Assembly: GCF_032854445.1 (NCBI RefSeq)
Contig: NC_088307.1
Span: 13,824,001 to 13,888,000, forward strand
Direction of reading: 5' to 3'
DNA: 64,000 bases
From: Liolophura sinensis
Taxonomy: Eukaryota; Mollusca; Polyplacophora; Chitonida; Chitonidae
Below, one piece after another: positions 1 through 13,100 of the stretch (its first letter is position 1; each line of letters starts with the position of its first letter). The notes beneath the pieces are model-generated. The model saw only the letters and a list, made by a program, of their open reading frames with translations, had not been told where the DNA came from and ran no database searches. The translations under genes and the position numbers were made by a program.

Positions 1-1078
1 ATACCACAGAAAGTTAGAGACAATATGAACCACATTGCTCTCTTGACATTTTGTCGATTCCAATGCCCAAAAATATCCAAAGATATATCCCATGCTGCTT
101 AACAAAAACACCATTTCCATGTTACGCATCAAATGTGACACCACACTCAGTCACAGTGTACTGGCTGTTGGCTGCCCAATACCTGGCCTGCTTGATCTAT
201 CTCCAAGTCAGGAAAGTACATCTGTACCATGATTGGTGAAGTCAAAGCTGTCATTACTGGAAAAGATAACTATGGGCTTTCACCGAAATGTATGTTTTAA
301 AATCTCTCTCTTTTTTTTTTTTTTGTTGTCTTCCAATCCTTGTCGCAAATGGTGTCATCAATTTTTACTTTTCTACTTCTTTGATACTTCACGTTATTTG
401 TTATTATATAAAAAAACTTTGCATAAAACCTTTCCATCAAGCACAGGTGGAGCTATTGATTTTACTCTAGCTATACCAAGAATCTAGGACACTTACAGAG
501 CTACTTTTGTGTCCAGACGCCCTAAAAGCAAAGATTAAGTGATAAGAATCGAGATAGTACCAATTACTTTGTCACATTTTACTACAGCCTCTGTTGTTAG
601 CTTGGGGGGATAATATGGAAACAAAAGTTTTCAATTGTTTCCATTTTTGCTTGGTGTGATGTTGTGTAAAAACACCTGACGTCACCATCCTAATAGATAG
701 ACACAAATGACGCTGTGCTCTCAAACACCCATGACTTCATTCCAGCATATTTGCCTTATTCAACGTCATATCTGTCCCATTCGACGTAATATCAGCTCGA
801 TTCGACGTCTTATCTGCCCGATTCATTGTCACATAAGGAATATTATCATGTCATATCAAATTTTACCGAAACTGTCGAGGATTTGTTTTTGAGGACTCTC
901 CACTTGTTTTGAACCGTGGTGTTACTTATATTCAATAGGGTATCCTTCATACCAGTTTAATATATCGGTCCAGCCTCAATTAAGACTGAAGTAGTACTTT
1001 AAATCAACTTAATATGGATTACACTGTAAAACGGTCCTTGTTCACATAATGAATTTAGCGTGAAGATTCATGACTTAC
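1..1078. other. SLC44A intron sequence, nothing else recognised
   Basis: No exon encoding the expected next SLC44A helix (TM6, normally ending near an ALGQ motif) could be found on the minus strand. The short ORFs present resemble nothing, and a T-rich tract lies near 309-323. This is taken as intron continuing past the left edge. Confidence 0.6.
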
Positions 1079-1131
1079 TCATCTCCTCCATACTTAATGA
1101 TACCACAGATGTCACTGCCAGAGTTGTTCAC
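1079..1131 (-). CDS. SLC44A: SLC44A exon 15 (last exon inside the window)
   Basis: The exon is 53 bp with a cctcag acceptor and GTAAGT donor. It encodes VNNSGSDICGIIKYGGDE; the KYGGDE tail is the family motif just before TM6. No later exon is recognised between 1 and 1078. Confidence 0.87.
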
Positions 1132-4100
1132 CTGAGGGTTATAGAAATGTGTGGTAAAAAAATAACAGTAACATAACCAGATTTGTAATCAGATTGGCGT
1201 TTTACGCTGTATTCAAGAATATTTCACTTATACGACGACGGCCAGCCTTAGGATGGGAGGAAACCGAGCAGAGCCCGGGGTAGACCCACGACCATCCACA
1301 GGTTGCTGGCAGACCTTCCCACGTACGGATGGAGAGGAAGTCTGCATGAGTCTGGATGATGAAGGTCACTATAAAAAAACTGTACCATAAAGAGAAGCTG
1401 GCAAAATACCTTACATGTACATCTTTACCCTTAAGAATTTTTCAACAACAACATTAAATTACTAGGGCATTTCTGCACTATTTATTTAAAATCATAAACA
1501 AATTTGAAATTTGTCTGAATCTGAAATACCAAAGACGGATGGTTGAACACAAAAACAAAACTGAAAGACATCAATCCACGATTTCATGGCCTAGGTGTGA
1601 ATAATGTAAAAACCCTGAAGATGTTTCTGTCTAGCTTTATGACAGTCAATACTGCTGCACTGAGTTACCTCCCTTGAGGCGCATTTTTTGGAGTAAACTG
1701 TGGTTGGTGGAATTTCAGAAAAATGCTAATGGCAAGTTTCTGCTATAGCACCATCAGCTGGTTGAAGACCTTCATGTAGCTTTAAGACAGATTTTACTTT
1801 TGTAAACTTATATGGAAAGCCAAGGATTAACATAATTTATTTTTTTAATCCATTCAGAGGTAATTTTAAAATCCCGGTCCTTATTAAATACAACAGACAA
1901 TTCTTACCCTAAGAAAACAGGACTTCTCTTTGACTCTCAAAGGCTGATACCATGTCTTTTTGTTAAGTTTTGTTGCCTAGAAAATATTCCTCACTGTCTT
2001 GACATAACCTACATATTGCACGCTTTCATAGGCAAGGATCAACTTCTTGCAGTTTCACGTCTCAAAAACTAATCTCTCCCTTCATCATAGCAGCTGCCGT
2101 CTAACACAGGGGAGGTAATTCAGAACAGGCCTGTATACAAATGTAACAACTCACATTGACATCACATGGGATTTTCTGGAAGAGGCTATCTGTCCGTCTC
2201 TGTATCTCTTCATCTGTCAGCCCTGTGAAGTTGTTCTTGGAGACGCCTTCACCGCGCCCCACAGAGGCAAGGAAACTGATCATGTCATTAAGGAATCATC
2301 GTCTGTTTTTCTTATTTCATTTTAGACATCATTTAGTTGCTATTTTTTATTTAGGGTATTTTACCATTAAGTATACCATATACCATATTTTATTAGCATC
2401 AATATACACACGTTAGAGTGACTGAGTGTTTGGGGTTTAATGTCGCACTTAACAATTTTTCGGTCAAATGACAAAGGAGTGCATGTAATATGCCTCCTTG
2501 TTGCAGGACACATTTTCACCGTTCTTTTATCTAGTGCTGCTGCACTGAGACACCCTACCGAAGGCAAGTAAGCCACCCCACCCAAACCATAATACTGATA
2601 CGGGTCAACCAGTCGTTGCACTATACCCTTCAGGCTGAACATTAAGCAAGTAAGCTACTACCTCCACTTTTAAGGTCTTACGTGTGACCCGTCCCTGGAC
2701 TGACACTCGATCTACTGCCCCCCGAAGAGGGCGCTCTACCAACTAAGACATCACGGCAGGTTAAATATGGGCTGGTCATGTAATGCCTGTCCAATCCTAC
2801 TAATAGACTGAACAGTCTGAACATACATCATTTCTACAACAAACATCACTGCTACTAATTCCATGAGTTGTCTATATATTTGCAATACATAATTATCCTA
2901 GGATTTTTGGAAGCGGTCTTTCTTTCATTGAACATACTGTAAATCTTCAACCATTTCCACCTCTTAAGCACTTTTCCAGTGGAATTTAAGCATATAATCA
3001 TTGTATGAAACTAAGACCAAATATGATTTCTTTGTCTCAGGTAACGATTCTTTAGTGACATAAACAAATCAAATTATTTCTCTACACCCCATAGTTCTGT
3101 AAGAATGTTTTAAAATATTGGTCACTGTGGTGGTTGAAAAGGTCAAAGAATTATTTATTTATTTATTTATCTGTATGTAAAACATCTGTGCTGTAATTTA
3201 TTTATTTATTTGATTGGTGTTTTACACCGTACTCAATAATATTTCACTTATACGACAGCAGCCAGCAATATGGTGGGCAGAAACCGGGCAGAACCCGGCA
3301 GACACCCACGACCATCCGCAGGTTGCTGCCAGACCTTCTCACTTACGGCCCGAGAGGAAGCCAACAAGAGCTGGACTTGAACTCACAGCGACCGCATTGG
3401 TGAGAGGCTCCTGGGTCGTTATGCTGTGCTAGCGTGCTAACCCATGGAGGCCCCGTTAAAGAATTAGGGTACATAAACATCTATATAAATATATATATAA
3501 ACTGACATATATACACTAAAATGTAAATCCCATCCTGCATTTCCAACCCCTATTTGATTGAGCTCTGAAGTACATGTTTCCTGTATATTGTTTTCCGTGT
3601 GAAGGCCTTGGGGAAGAAAAGTATCACTGTAAATTGACTGAGCTACCTTTCAATAGGTCATAAGTCAGTGGCACTTACGTTATCAGACAGGATGTCAGAA
3701 ATTTGAGGTACAAACAGACAATGGCTTGATCACAGCTGATCATCACAGCTGATCATCACAGCTGATCATCACAGCTAAGAACAATGTTCTGAAGACTAAG
3801 TAGACAACATCTTGACACGTTCATTTAACAGTGATTCATGAAGGATACACAGCAATGGCTGCCCAGAGGCTGATGACTCCAATCTGCAGGATGAAGGGGA
3901 TGACTGGCCACAGCAGGGTGAACAGCATGCTGCCCACAGCTCTGTAACACAAACATTGCTTTGTTTTACTTATCTGACTGCTGTTCAATAGCGCACTCGG
4001 AAGTTTTTAGCCATTCAGTGGAATGAGATCCGAAAATCGCAGCCACTGTACTGTAATATGAATTTTATATGTACAGCATAAATAATCAGGAGTGACCAAA

Positions 4101-7100
4101 ACTACGGGGTTTAACCCAGGAAATCCTATTTCTCCTGTCAGCCATTCAGTGTTGAGTCTGTATCCCTTGAAACAAATAATCTTAGGAAGTTCTGTGAAGC
4201 TGGGCCCATATTTGTAGCTGATGTTATTCATGAAATGGACATTTTTTTTAGCTGCATTTATTCATGAAACCATCTTACACATGGTTGATTTTTTTCACAA
4301 CCGCTTAAACTTACAAAATCTTTGCTTTTTCCTCTCAACTCACCTACTGCCCTCTTTAATCAATGCTATGGCGATACAGATCCTCTCTCTCAGGAAAAGT
4401 AAGATCAGGAGTACAATGAGAAGCAGAATGGCAGAAATGATGCCTGAAGACAAAGACAAATATACTGATTTACATATACATGTACACAAGTATTTTGAGA
4501 ACGGTGTGATGTGTGTACACATACTCTGTCTTCCTGTGGCAGGGCGAGTCCATGCCGCCAAAGTGCTGCCACAGTGAAGCATCATGCCGAACACACCAGA
4601 TGAGACACCCCACCCAGTCACATTACACAGACACCGGGCCAAGCAATGGAGTAACAACTACCATTTTTAAAGTATTTGGTATGAGTCAACCCGAGGTCTC
4701 CCGAATTCAAGGTGAACAAATTTAAAATTTATTTGATGAAAGTTTAAAGCAGTACTCAAAGAGTTTTTCACTAAGATTAGACCAGTTTTTTTCAGGCGAG
4801 GAAAATAAAATAAAACATTTCTTTCAAGACTAAGTCACTCATTTTAAATGATTCTGATAGTTCCATAAAAGGGAATTTTGACGTTTGTTTGGAAAGTAAG
4901 ATAATATGCTATAGGAAACATGCGAATTTCAGCACCACAAAGTATTAACATTACACAATGACTTTCACTTACTCATAAAAATTGCATTTTTCTGGCTAAA
5001 CGTTTAGAATCAATATAGAAATCTTGACAGTATTTAAGGCCATTTAGGAATCATATTTTTTTTTTTTGGTCTCATGAAATAAAGCATACAAAACTTTCAG
5101 TTAAAAAAAAAAATGTCTACATTGTCTTTGAAAGTGGAGAGTAGTCTTGTCAGACAAAATCAACAGTTTTTAAACTCACCAAAAGTTAACCAAAACGAGG
5201 ACTGCTTGAAGTTCAATGTGATGATTGCCAAGTGAAAGTTGAATGATTGTTCCGTGTCTTTTGTATTCAGATAGCCTCGCACACAATAATAACAAGCTGA
5301 AAAAAGAACCAATCACAAAGATTATAACAAACAGAAGTGAGAAAATCACTGTCAGGGTTTCTGAGAGGTGAATCAGCCATCTTGGAATACTTATGATTAT
5401 AAATTACACGTCACTGAAAATAATCTTTCATTGTACTAACAAAATTGTTTTAGAACCTTTTAATTCTCTTGCAAGCCAAAGTAGTTTTAAAACTTGAAAT
5501 TTGTTTTTTTTTTACACATATCATGTCAAAAAAACTTCCAATAGGTGTTTTTGTGAATATGTTGAAAAAAAAAAACATATGTACATCAGTATTTGTAGAC
5601 ATCAAAACTAATAACCACTATATGCAAGCACGTATTTTTATGTCAAGATAAACAAAGATGAGACAATCCAAGACTCCTTATTTTTGTAATAAGGAACGTC
5701 TAGCACAGGAAATCTGCTACATTTCATGGAAATGAATTTTTCAATGAAGTGATGTTTCGAAGTAATTTGACGTTTTCTTACGAATAAAAGGCACCACTAT
5801 GAATCCCCTCTAACTCCAGTTTGGGAAACTGATTCAAACTAGCAAAATTCCATGTATGTGCAAATTTTCATCGCTAAATATTCAACCGGACACTTGTTCC
5901 TGCTTGCACATAAATTTTGCCAGACAGATCATTTCTTTGCTGGACCTGTCCGACAAGTCAATGTTAATTTCGAACCCTGCAAAAAAAACACTTGGATTTT
6001 TAATTTTAACTTCCTAGTCGTCGTGTCATAATCATAGACAGCAGTAAAACTCACAGAATCCAAAAATTCCCAAGAAGAGGATGATAGTTAGCCAAACCAT
6101 AGGAGCCGCAATCCATCTCATCAGCGTGATCCACAAAAGGGAGATAACCATGGCAGCCACCAGACATCTGTACACAAATATGAACCATCCATGATCAATT
6201 TGACACAGGTATGACTCTGCATGTTCAAAATCAATAAGCTACAAGCTGGTGAATGTCTTTAGATGAAAAAGCAGCGCTGTGTCACATCAAGGGGCTTGTT
6301 ATATTATAGCAATACTTGTGAGACAGAGGGACAAGCTGATCTAAACAATATCCCTTGATCATTTTCAATAAAGTCATACATAGAATGCAATGCAACTAAT
6401 TTTCCTGAAAAGATACAGATGTGGAGGACAAATCACGATCCTTCAGTTTATCATTATTCAGGATTACTTGAAAGAGTATTTTGGTCTAAATTACAATCAA
6501 CATTTTTGGCCCACTCTTAATTTCTTTGATTCATAGTATTTGATAATATGACTTGGTGGCCTGTACTTACATTAATATCATCCACCAGGTGGCTACCAGA
6601 TCCTGAACGACCTTGTCTGAATATTCTTTGACCTTGAGAAATTGTCTCAGGAATCTGAAACCAGAACAGGTAACATTTGTTTCTTAATATTTATAGGAAA
6701 ACAAGTATATAAATTTTACCCAAACATATTTCCACACATCTACATTAGTCCTGAACACAACTTAAGTCCTCAAAACACGAAAGATTCAAAAACAGTTGAA
6801 GTAACCTGTAAAGTTCGATCAATAGATCAACTATGATTTTAAAACGGAACAAACAACCATTATCAATATTTTTTTATTTTTCAATTACAGAAATATTCCA
6901 TAGTTTTAAAAATTAACAAAAAAGAGTTTTTCTTCATAATCTTTGAAGAAAAATGTGTATTTTATGTAAAGATATGCATGAATATATGTATACAATCTTA
7001 ATACTGTCAATATGCAGGTACAAGTGCTGTTAATTTAAACGCGCAATTATGTCACCTTGAAATGCATACATGCATGTACAGCGTAATTGAAACAGCGAAC

Positions 7101-10100
7101 TTGTACATCTGCAATCACATCGTCAACACCGCTACAGGGGCCTCCGTGGCTCAGTTGGTTAGCGCACCAGCAACCTGCGGATGGTCGTGGGTTTCCCCCG
7201 GGCTCTGCCCGGTTTCCACCCACCATAATGCTGGCCGCCGTCGTATAAGTGAAATATTCTTGAGTACAGCATTAAACACCAATCAAATAAAATAAATAAA
7301 TAAATACTGCTACATGAATAAATATGACGTCTTTGTTTTTGTGGTGTTTTTTTCGGCAATACAATAGTTTGTGCCCATTCACAAGACACACTGTACGTGC
7401 TGGAGTAATAGCAGGTAATTTCTTCATGGCATATACAAAATATTATACAGGAACAAAGAAATAACAGAAACAAGAAATTTGCTCCATGCCTTGATAATGA
7501 TCATTGATATTCAAGTTTTAGAAGAGATGTAAATCCTCCTAGAAGATATGACAGGAAGCAGTTACATCGAGTATGTTTTTACTAAGCACAGTGTGCAAAT
7601 GGGTATAGTTTGTTCCACTCCATTCCATCATAGCAGTGTTGCATTTAAAGGATACATGAAAAGGTACTATAAAACAAAAGAGTATGGTTTTAAGGAAAAT
7701 GAAGAAATACACATGGATGCCACAAAAAAATTTCATTTTTGATGAATATTTTATATATAAATAACCCCTCTATTTTATGCAGAGTTTCAGTCAATGGTTG
7801 CAAATATCCTAAAATGACATCATTAATGAACATACTGAGAACGGGGGACCAGCTCAGCACCCCTAATTGGGACTCTTGCCCTCCAAAAAGTTGATCTGGC
7901 AGGTATGAACTGTTGACGTCACCACAGCAGATTACCTGATTTACCGAGTGACCTCAGGGCCGGAGCTGAGAAAAACTCTCGTTTTAAGCCAAAAGAACAA
8001 TGCGGAGAAGTTCTTTTTGTACCTTTATACGTTAGGCCACACCCTAAACTCCATATTAAGAAATCAAAATCATGCTGTTAATGTATACTTTAACTTCAAT
8101 GTGAGATACTTGCTTTATGCACATTATGTAGGAATATAAGTATTCCTGTACTTACCTGAAGAACTGCTCCCAGTGCATTTCTGAACTTTACATCAGGGTC
8201 AAAGTTACATATTAGTTAGCTACTGAATGGATACTACTCTTTGGCTCTGAATTTGTTACTGCAAATGCCTTCAACTTTCACCAAAAATGGCATTTTCAGA
8301 GGCAATTAAATGTCAGAAATTATTACTTTGTGCACTGAAACTTACATTTTCCCAGACGGATATCAAGCTACTTTCCAAACAAACCTCAAAATACCTTTTT
8401 TAGATCAACAGAGCTCTTGAAGATTTCTGTGCCTGTAGTGTGTCACAGGTGTACCACACTTCTGCATTAATATGACATCTTCAACAGCAAACTAGCAAAA
8501 TAGTTGTCTGTTACACATTGAAAGCCAGCTAAAGGCATGAAATTGAGAGCTCTTCCAATTTTCACACGTCAAATCAATGGGAGACAGGCCAGTTTAAATG
8601 GAAAATAGTCCATTTGTTAATCCAACACAATTAATCTTTACTACTTACTCTTCTCCAGCTTCTAATGATGTCCCATTGAGTTTTTTATCTTCTTTGTCGA
8701 CAAGACTGTCAAAATTTGGAATTTTCCCAGATATGACTTCAGGGACGCAGCGGTGGAGCACTGAACAAATACAAGCAATTCATTATAAAGTAGCAGAAAT
8801 TTATTAAACACAAAAAAAATCTCTTAGACAAAGTACCAACATGAATTTAAAAACCATTTAGAAACCATTTTTTATATTCTTTACACGAGGAACACCTTGA
8901 AAGAGATGATCAATATGAATTTAAGTTCTCATTGAATTATTAGACTTAGCTAAGTTACAAAAGAATTTAATAATATTGTAACTGAAGTTTCAAAAGAAAC
9001 AAAAAAGTAGGAATGGGAGGGAAAAGAAAGGAAGGTGGGGCGGGGGGGTTAAGAAGGGAAGAAAAAAATGAAGAAGGGAAGAAAGACAGAAAGAGAGCTG
9101 GGCGAGGAATTTCAGGAACTAAAACATTAACGCAAAAACAACGAACATTTGTCTGAGTGTGCTAAATGGCTGAAAGCTGGGTTTGAACTCCAGCTCATAT
9201 TACCTGCTTCACTCTTGAGGACATAAGCTGGACACTCATCACTGTCTATTTTCTGTTTACATGTCTGCAATTGAAAACAGAAGGAAACAACATTCACAGA
9301 TTTTAAAATAAAAAATTAATTATTTAAAATTATTGCTGGTACAGTGAAAAGCAATACATTTATACGTATGAATGATTGAATAAAACTTTTATTTAAAAAA
9401 GAGTAACTGTCAAATTGTACTATATCTATTGTTTATATATGTCCCACATGCCCTCAGAATCATTACAATTTTTCTAAATCATGTAAACAGTCAACAACAC
9501 ATCAATGCATGTTTCAGCTTAAATCATAAATAAATAGATGAGTATACCAATTTTAATACTGGTTGAAATTGTTTTTCAAATGTTGCGACCTAAAAGCAGA
9601 GAGTGATGGCGCTGTCTTCATTTTGCAATCTCAACTGCTCCAAGCAGGACAGCCCAACACTATAACGCTGTTTTGATAACAGTTAGAGTCGAGCTTAACA
9701 ATATGAAGGTCAAGTACTGCTGTAGACTCGTACATGTAGACAAGGTTCCTGCATTTCTAAACATTCCACTGTACAACATTTATATTATTTGAAATAAAGT
9801 GGTCAGTCATGCGAGATAGATCCTGGCAAGTGGGTCGAAAGATTGTGAAACCTTTACATTTACATGTTGAGGCCTCATCAGTTGATCACACAAAAATACC
9901 TGGTTTCATAAGGAAGATTTCACAATTCTTTTGAAAGTTCATTTTTAAAGCTTCCAGCAATAGTGTGATTTTAATTTTTCTTTAAGCACTTAATAACTGA
10001 AGGTCTGTGAGAAACCCGAAAGTCTACAAATGTGGGCATCTAGAAACCTCAGCACTGTACTCAACAAGAGTCGCCAGTACCAGTAAATACTAGTAGATAC

Positions 10101-13100
10101 CATCTTTTGAATGAATGAATGATTTATTTATTTGATTGGTTTTTTACGCAGTACTCAAGAATATTTTACTTATATGACTGCAGCCAGCATTAGGGTGGGA
10201 GGAAACCCGGCAGAGCCCGGGGAAAAAACCTATGACCATCTGCAGGTTGCTGGCAGACCATCCCACGTACTTCCGGAGAGGAAGCCAGCATGAGCTTCCC
10301 ACATAAGGAATGAATGAATGAATGATTATGGCTCAATGCCACATCGGTAATATAACAGCCATATCGTGGCGAACCATCTGTTGTGTCAAATGTTTTGAAG
10401 TGTTACCTTGGTGTCATCTCCGGGATTTGAGCAGAATGTGTCGGGATCACATTGGTCCGGTAGGCCACCCCCTCGACGATACGCCCGGGTGTCATTTGGA
10501 CAATGGGACACACACACCTGTAGAAATATCAATTAGTATCAATAACTATATTTATTTATTTTATTAGTGTTTTACATCATACTCAGTAATATTTTACTTG
10601 TACAGTACGAAGGCTGCTAGCATTATGGCGGGTGTAAACCAAGCCCGGGGGAAACACACGACCGACCTTTCACAGACATGACTGGGGAGGAAGCAAACAC
10701 GAGCTGGACTTGAACTCTCATCGATCACAATGTGCTGCAATAGCACGCTAACCCCGAGGCCCAGGAGATTCCCCACCCACAGCGCATTTATTTAATCAGA
10801 ATTACTGATACGGTATACATATCGACTGTTGCCCCCTTTGGTTATATCGTGATGAACTGTCCTATGTGCGGCATACTGACATGTACAGCCTACATGACGG
10901 AAGACGATTGGTCTTCAACGAACGTTAGACAGCGTAAAGAGCCACAAGAGTGTCGTCCCTTGCTTATTTCCAGCTGTATATACATCACAGAGAGAACATA
11001 GGAACTGAACTGCAGAAATTCCAAGCTTAAGACCTAGTCTGAACCCATTCCTCGTCGTAAGCCCAAAAGCCTCCCAACACCTGGCGAAGAGTAGCGAAAA
11101 CAGGGCCATCTACAAATTCCATGTGTAAGGGCAGGGATACTGTCTCGGATCTAGAACACTGCATGGGATAATATAATATGGTATCTACATCATTATGTGG
11201 TTTCTATATGTGTCTGCTTTGGTGTTTTATGCCGTATTCATGAATAAGAATATTTCACTTATTTGACAGTAACCAGTTTTATGGTGGGAGAAAATAGGGT
11301 ACAGCCCTAGGGATACCCCCAACCATCCACAGCTTGCTGTGAAACAGACCTTCCCATCTACAACCGGAGAGGAAGCCAGCGTGAACAGTGACAGTTTTAT
11401 GTTGAGAGGAAACCGGGTAGAGCCCTGTGGATACCCCCTACCATTCACAGCTTGCTGTGAAACAGACCTTCCCATCTACAACCGGAGAGGAAGCCAGCGT
11501 GAACAGTGACAGTTTTATGGTGGGAGGAAACCGTGTAGAGCCCTGTGGATACCTGCTACCATCCACAGCTTGCTGTGAAACAGACCTTCCCATCTACAAC
11601 CGGAGAGGAAGCCAGAATGAACTGGATTTGAATTCATAGTCGCTGCACGGGTGATAGACTTCTGGGTGGTTGTGCTGCTTTGCTGAGCCGTTTGCCAATG
11701 TTGGCTGGTATACATATGACAGACAACATCCACATAATCAGGCTGGAAAAATTATCAGTTACAGGTTGGTGGAGAGAGAAAGATGGGGGATATGAGGGGA
11801 TCATCAAACAAGATTCTTTCCCACACTCACCTGTGGGGTAGGGCAGCCATCAACAAAAACACCTGGCCCAAACTTAGCACAGGTGAGCAGATCATAGAAG
11901 TACAGGTTTGGTTTATCTCTGAAACCAAGACAGAGAGAATGAGGTTTACCATGAACAACCATTTCACTTTAATAGATAGTTTTCATTCCAGGCTTTCAAA
12001 AATGTTTTAAGTTATTATTCTGGTACTGGACTAAAAGTTATCACAACAACAACAACAACAACAGACTCTAATAAACATGTACTTCCGTGGCCCAGGCTAA
12101 AAATTCTACTAGAACTGGAGAAACTATTTATAAAAGATGAAGATTTGCCAAAATGTGTAAACTGGTCACAAAAGTATATTCCACTGTTTTGGTTTTTTTT
12201 TCAGGACTTTTTTTAAAGAAAATTTTAAAATAAGATCTTGATTCAAGATTTGGTAAGATACATTACTTGGATTTTCCCCCAGCAGAGATTCTCATGCACT
12301 GTATCGGAACAATTAATAAGACACCAAAAACATTGGGTTTTTCTGTCACATATTATAGTGTTGTCAGTAAATCACTGAAAAGCATCAAAATAAAGTTGGT
12401 GTATTCCTGCATAAAGGACTCACTTCTTGGTTCCATAGCCACAGAGATTGCCTTGAGAATCCTGAGGGTAGAGTAGTAACCGTGGATTTCCGTAGGTATA
12501 TGCTGAAAACAAAAACCATCAGCTGTACTCAGAAACCTCCAGAAATGGTCACATTTAATTCATGAATTAATCTGATTTTATTTGTGTTTATTACTCTGCT
12601 CATGAATTTTTCACTTAATTTTCTCAATGGAGGAGACCAGAGGGATTGGATTAAACCACCTAACTTTGGTAAGAAACTGTTCAACTTTACTACTTAAAAC
12701 TTTTTTTTTTAACAGCAAAACGAACACAATGGTGATATGCACATGGAAGCAAAGCGCCACTTACAAACAGTGGAGGTGGTGAACTCTCCAGGTGGTGGAC
12801 TCTCGAGGTGGTGAACTCGTGAGGTTTTCTTATCAAAACTATGTGTAGGACAGGATAAGCAAGATTTATAGTATTTATTTATGAATGCGCATTGGTGCGT
12901 CTGCTTACAATGGGTATACAGGAAAGCATGTGGCAATAACATTGTAATCTTCTAAGACAACTCAGAAGATTTAACTTCATGATTTATTTATTTGATTTAT
13001 TCATTTGATTGGTGTTTTACGCCGTACTCGAGAATATTTCACTTATACAACGGCGGCCAGCATTATGGTGGGAGGAAACCGAGCAGAGCGTGGGTGAAAC

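Noticed and set aside
7137-7160. tRNA gene-like A box
   Set aside because: It belongs to a SINE head; there is no cloverleaf and the same box recurs in all full-length copies.
8156-8180. A 25-bp exon-like segment (gttcag acceptor, GTAAGT donor) between SLC44A exons 8 and 9
   Set aside because: Including it shifts the frame of exon 9 onward, while skipping it joins exons 8 and 9 in phase with family-like sequence. It could at most be a poison exon.
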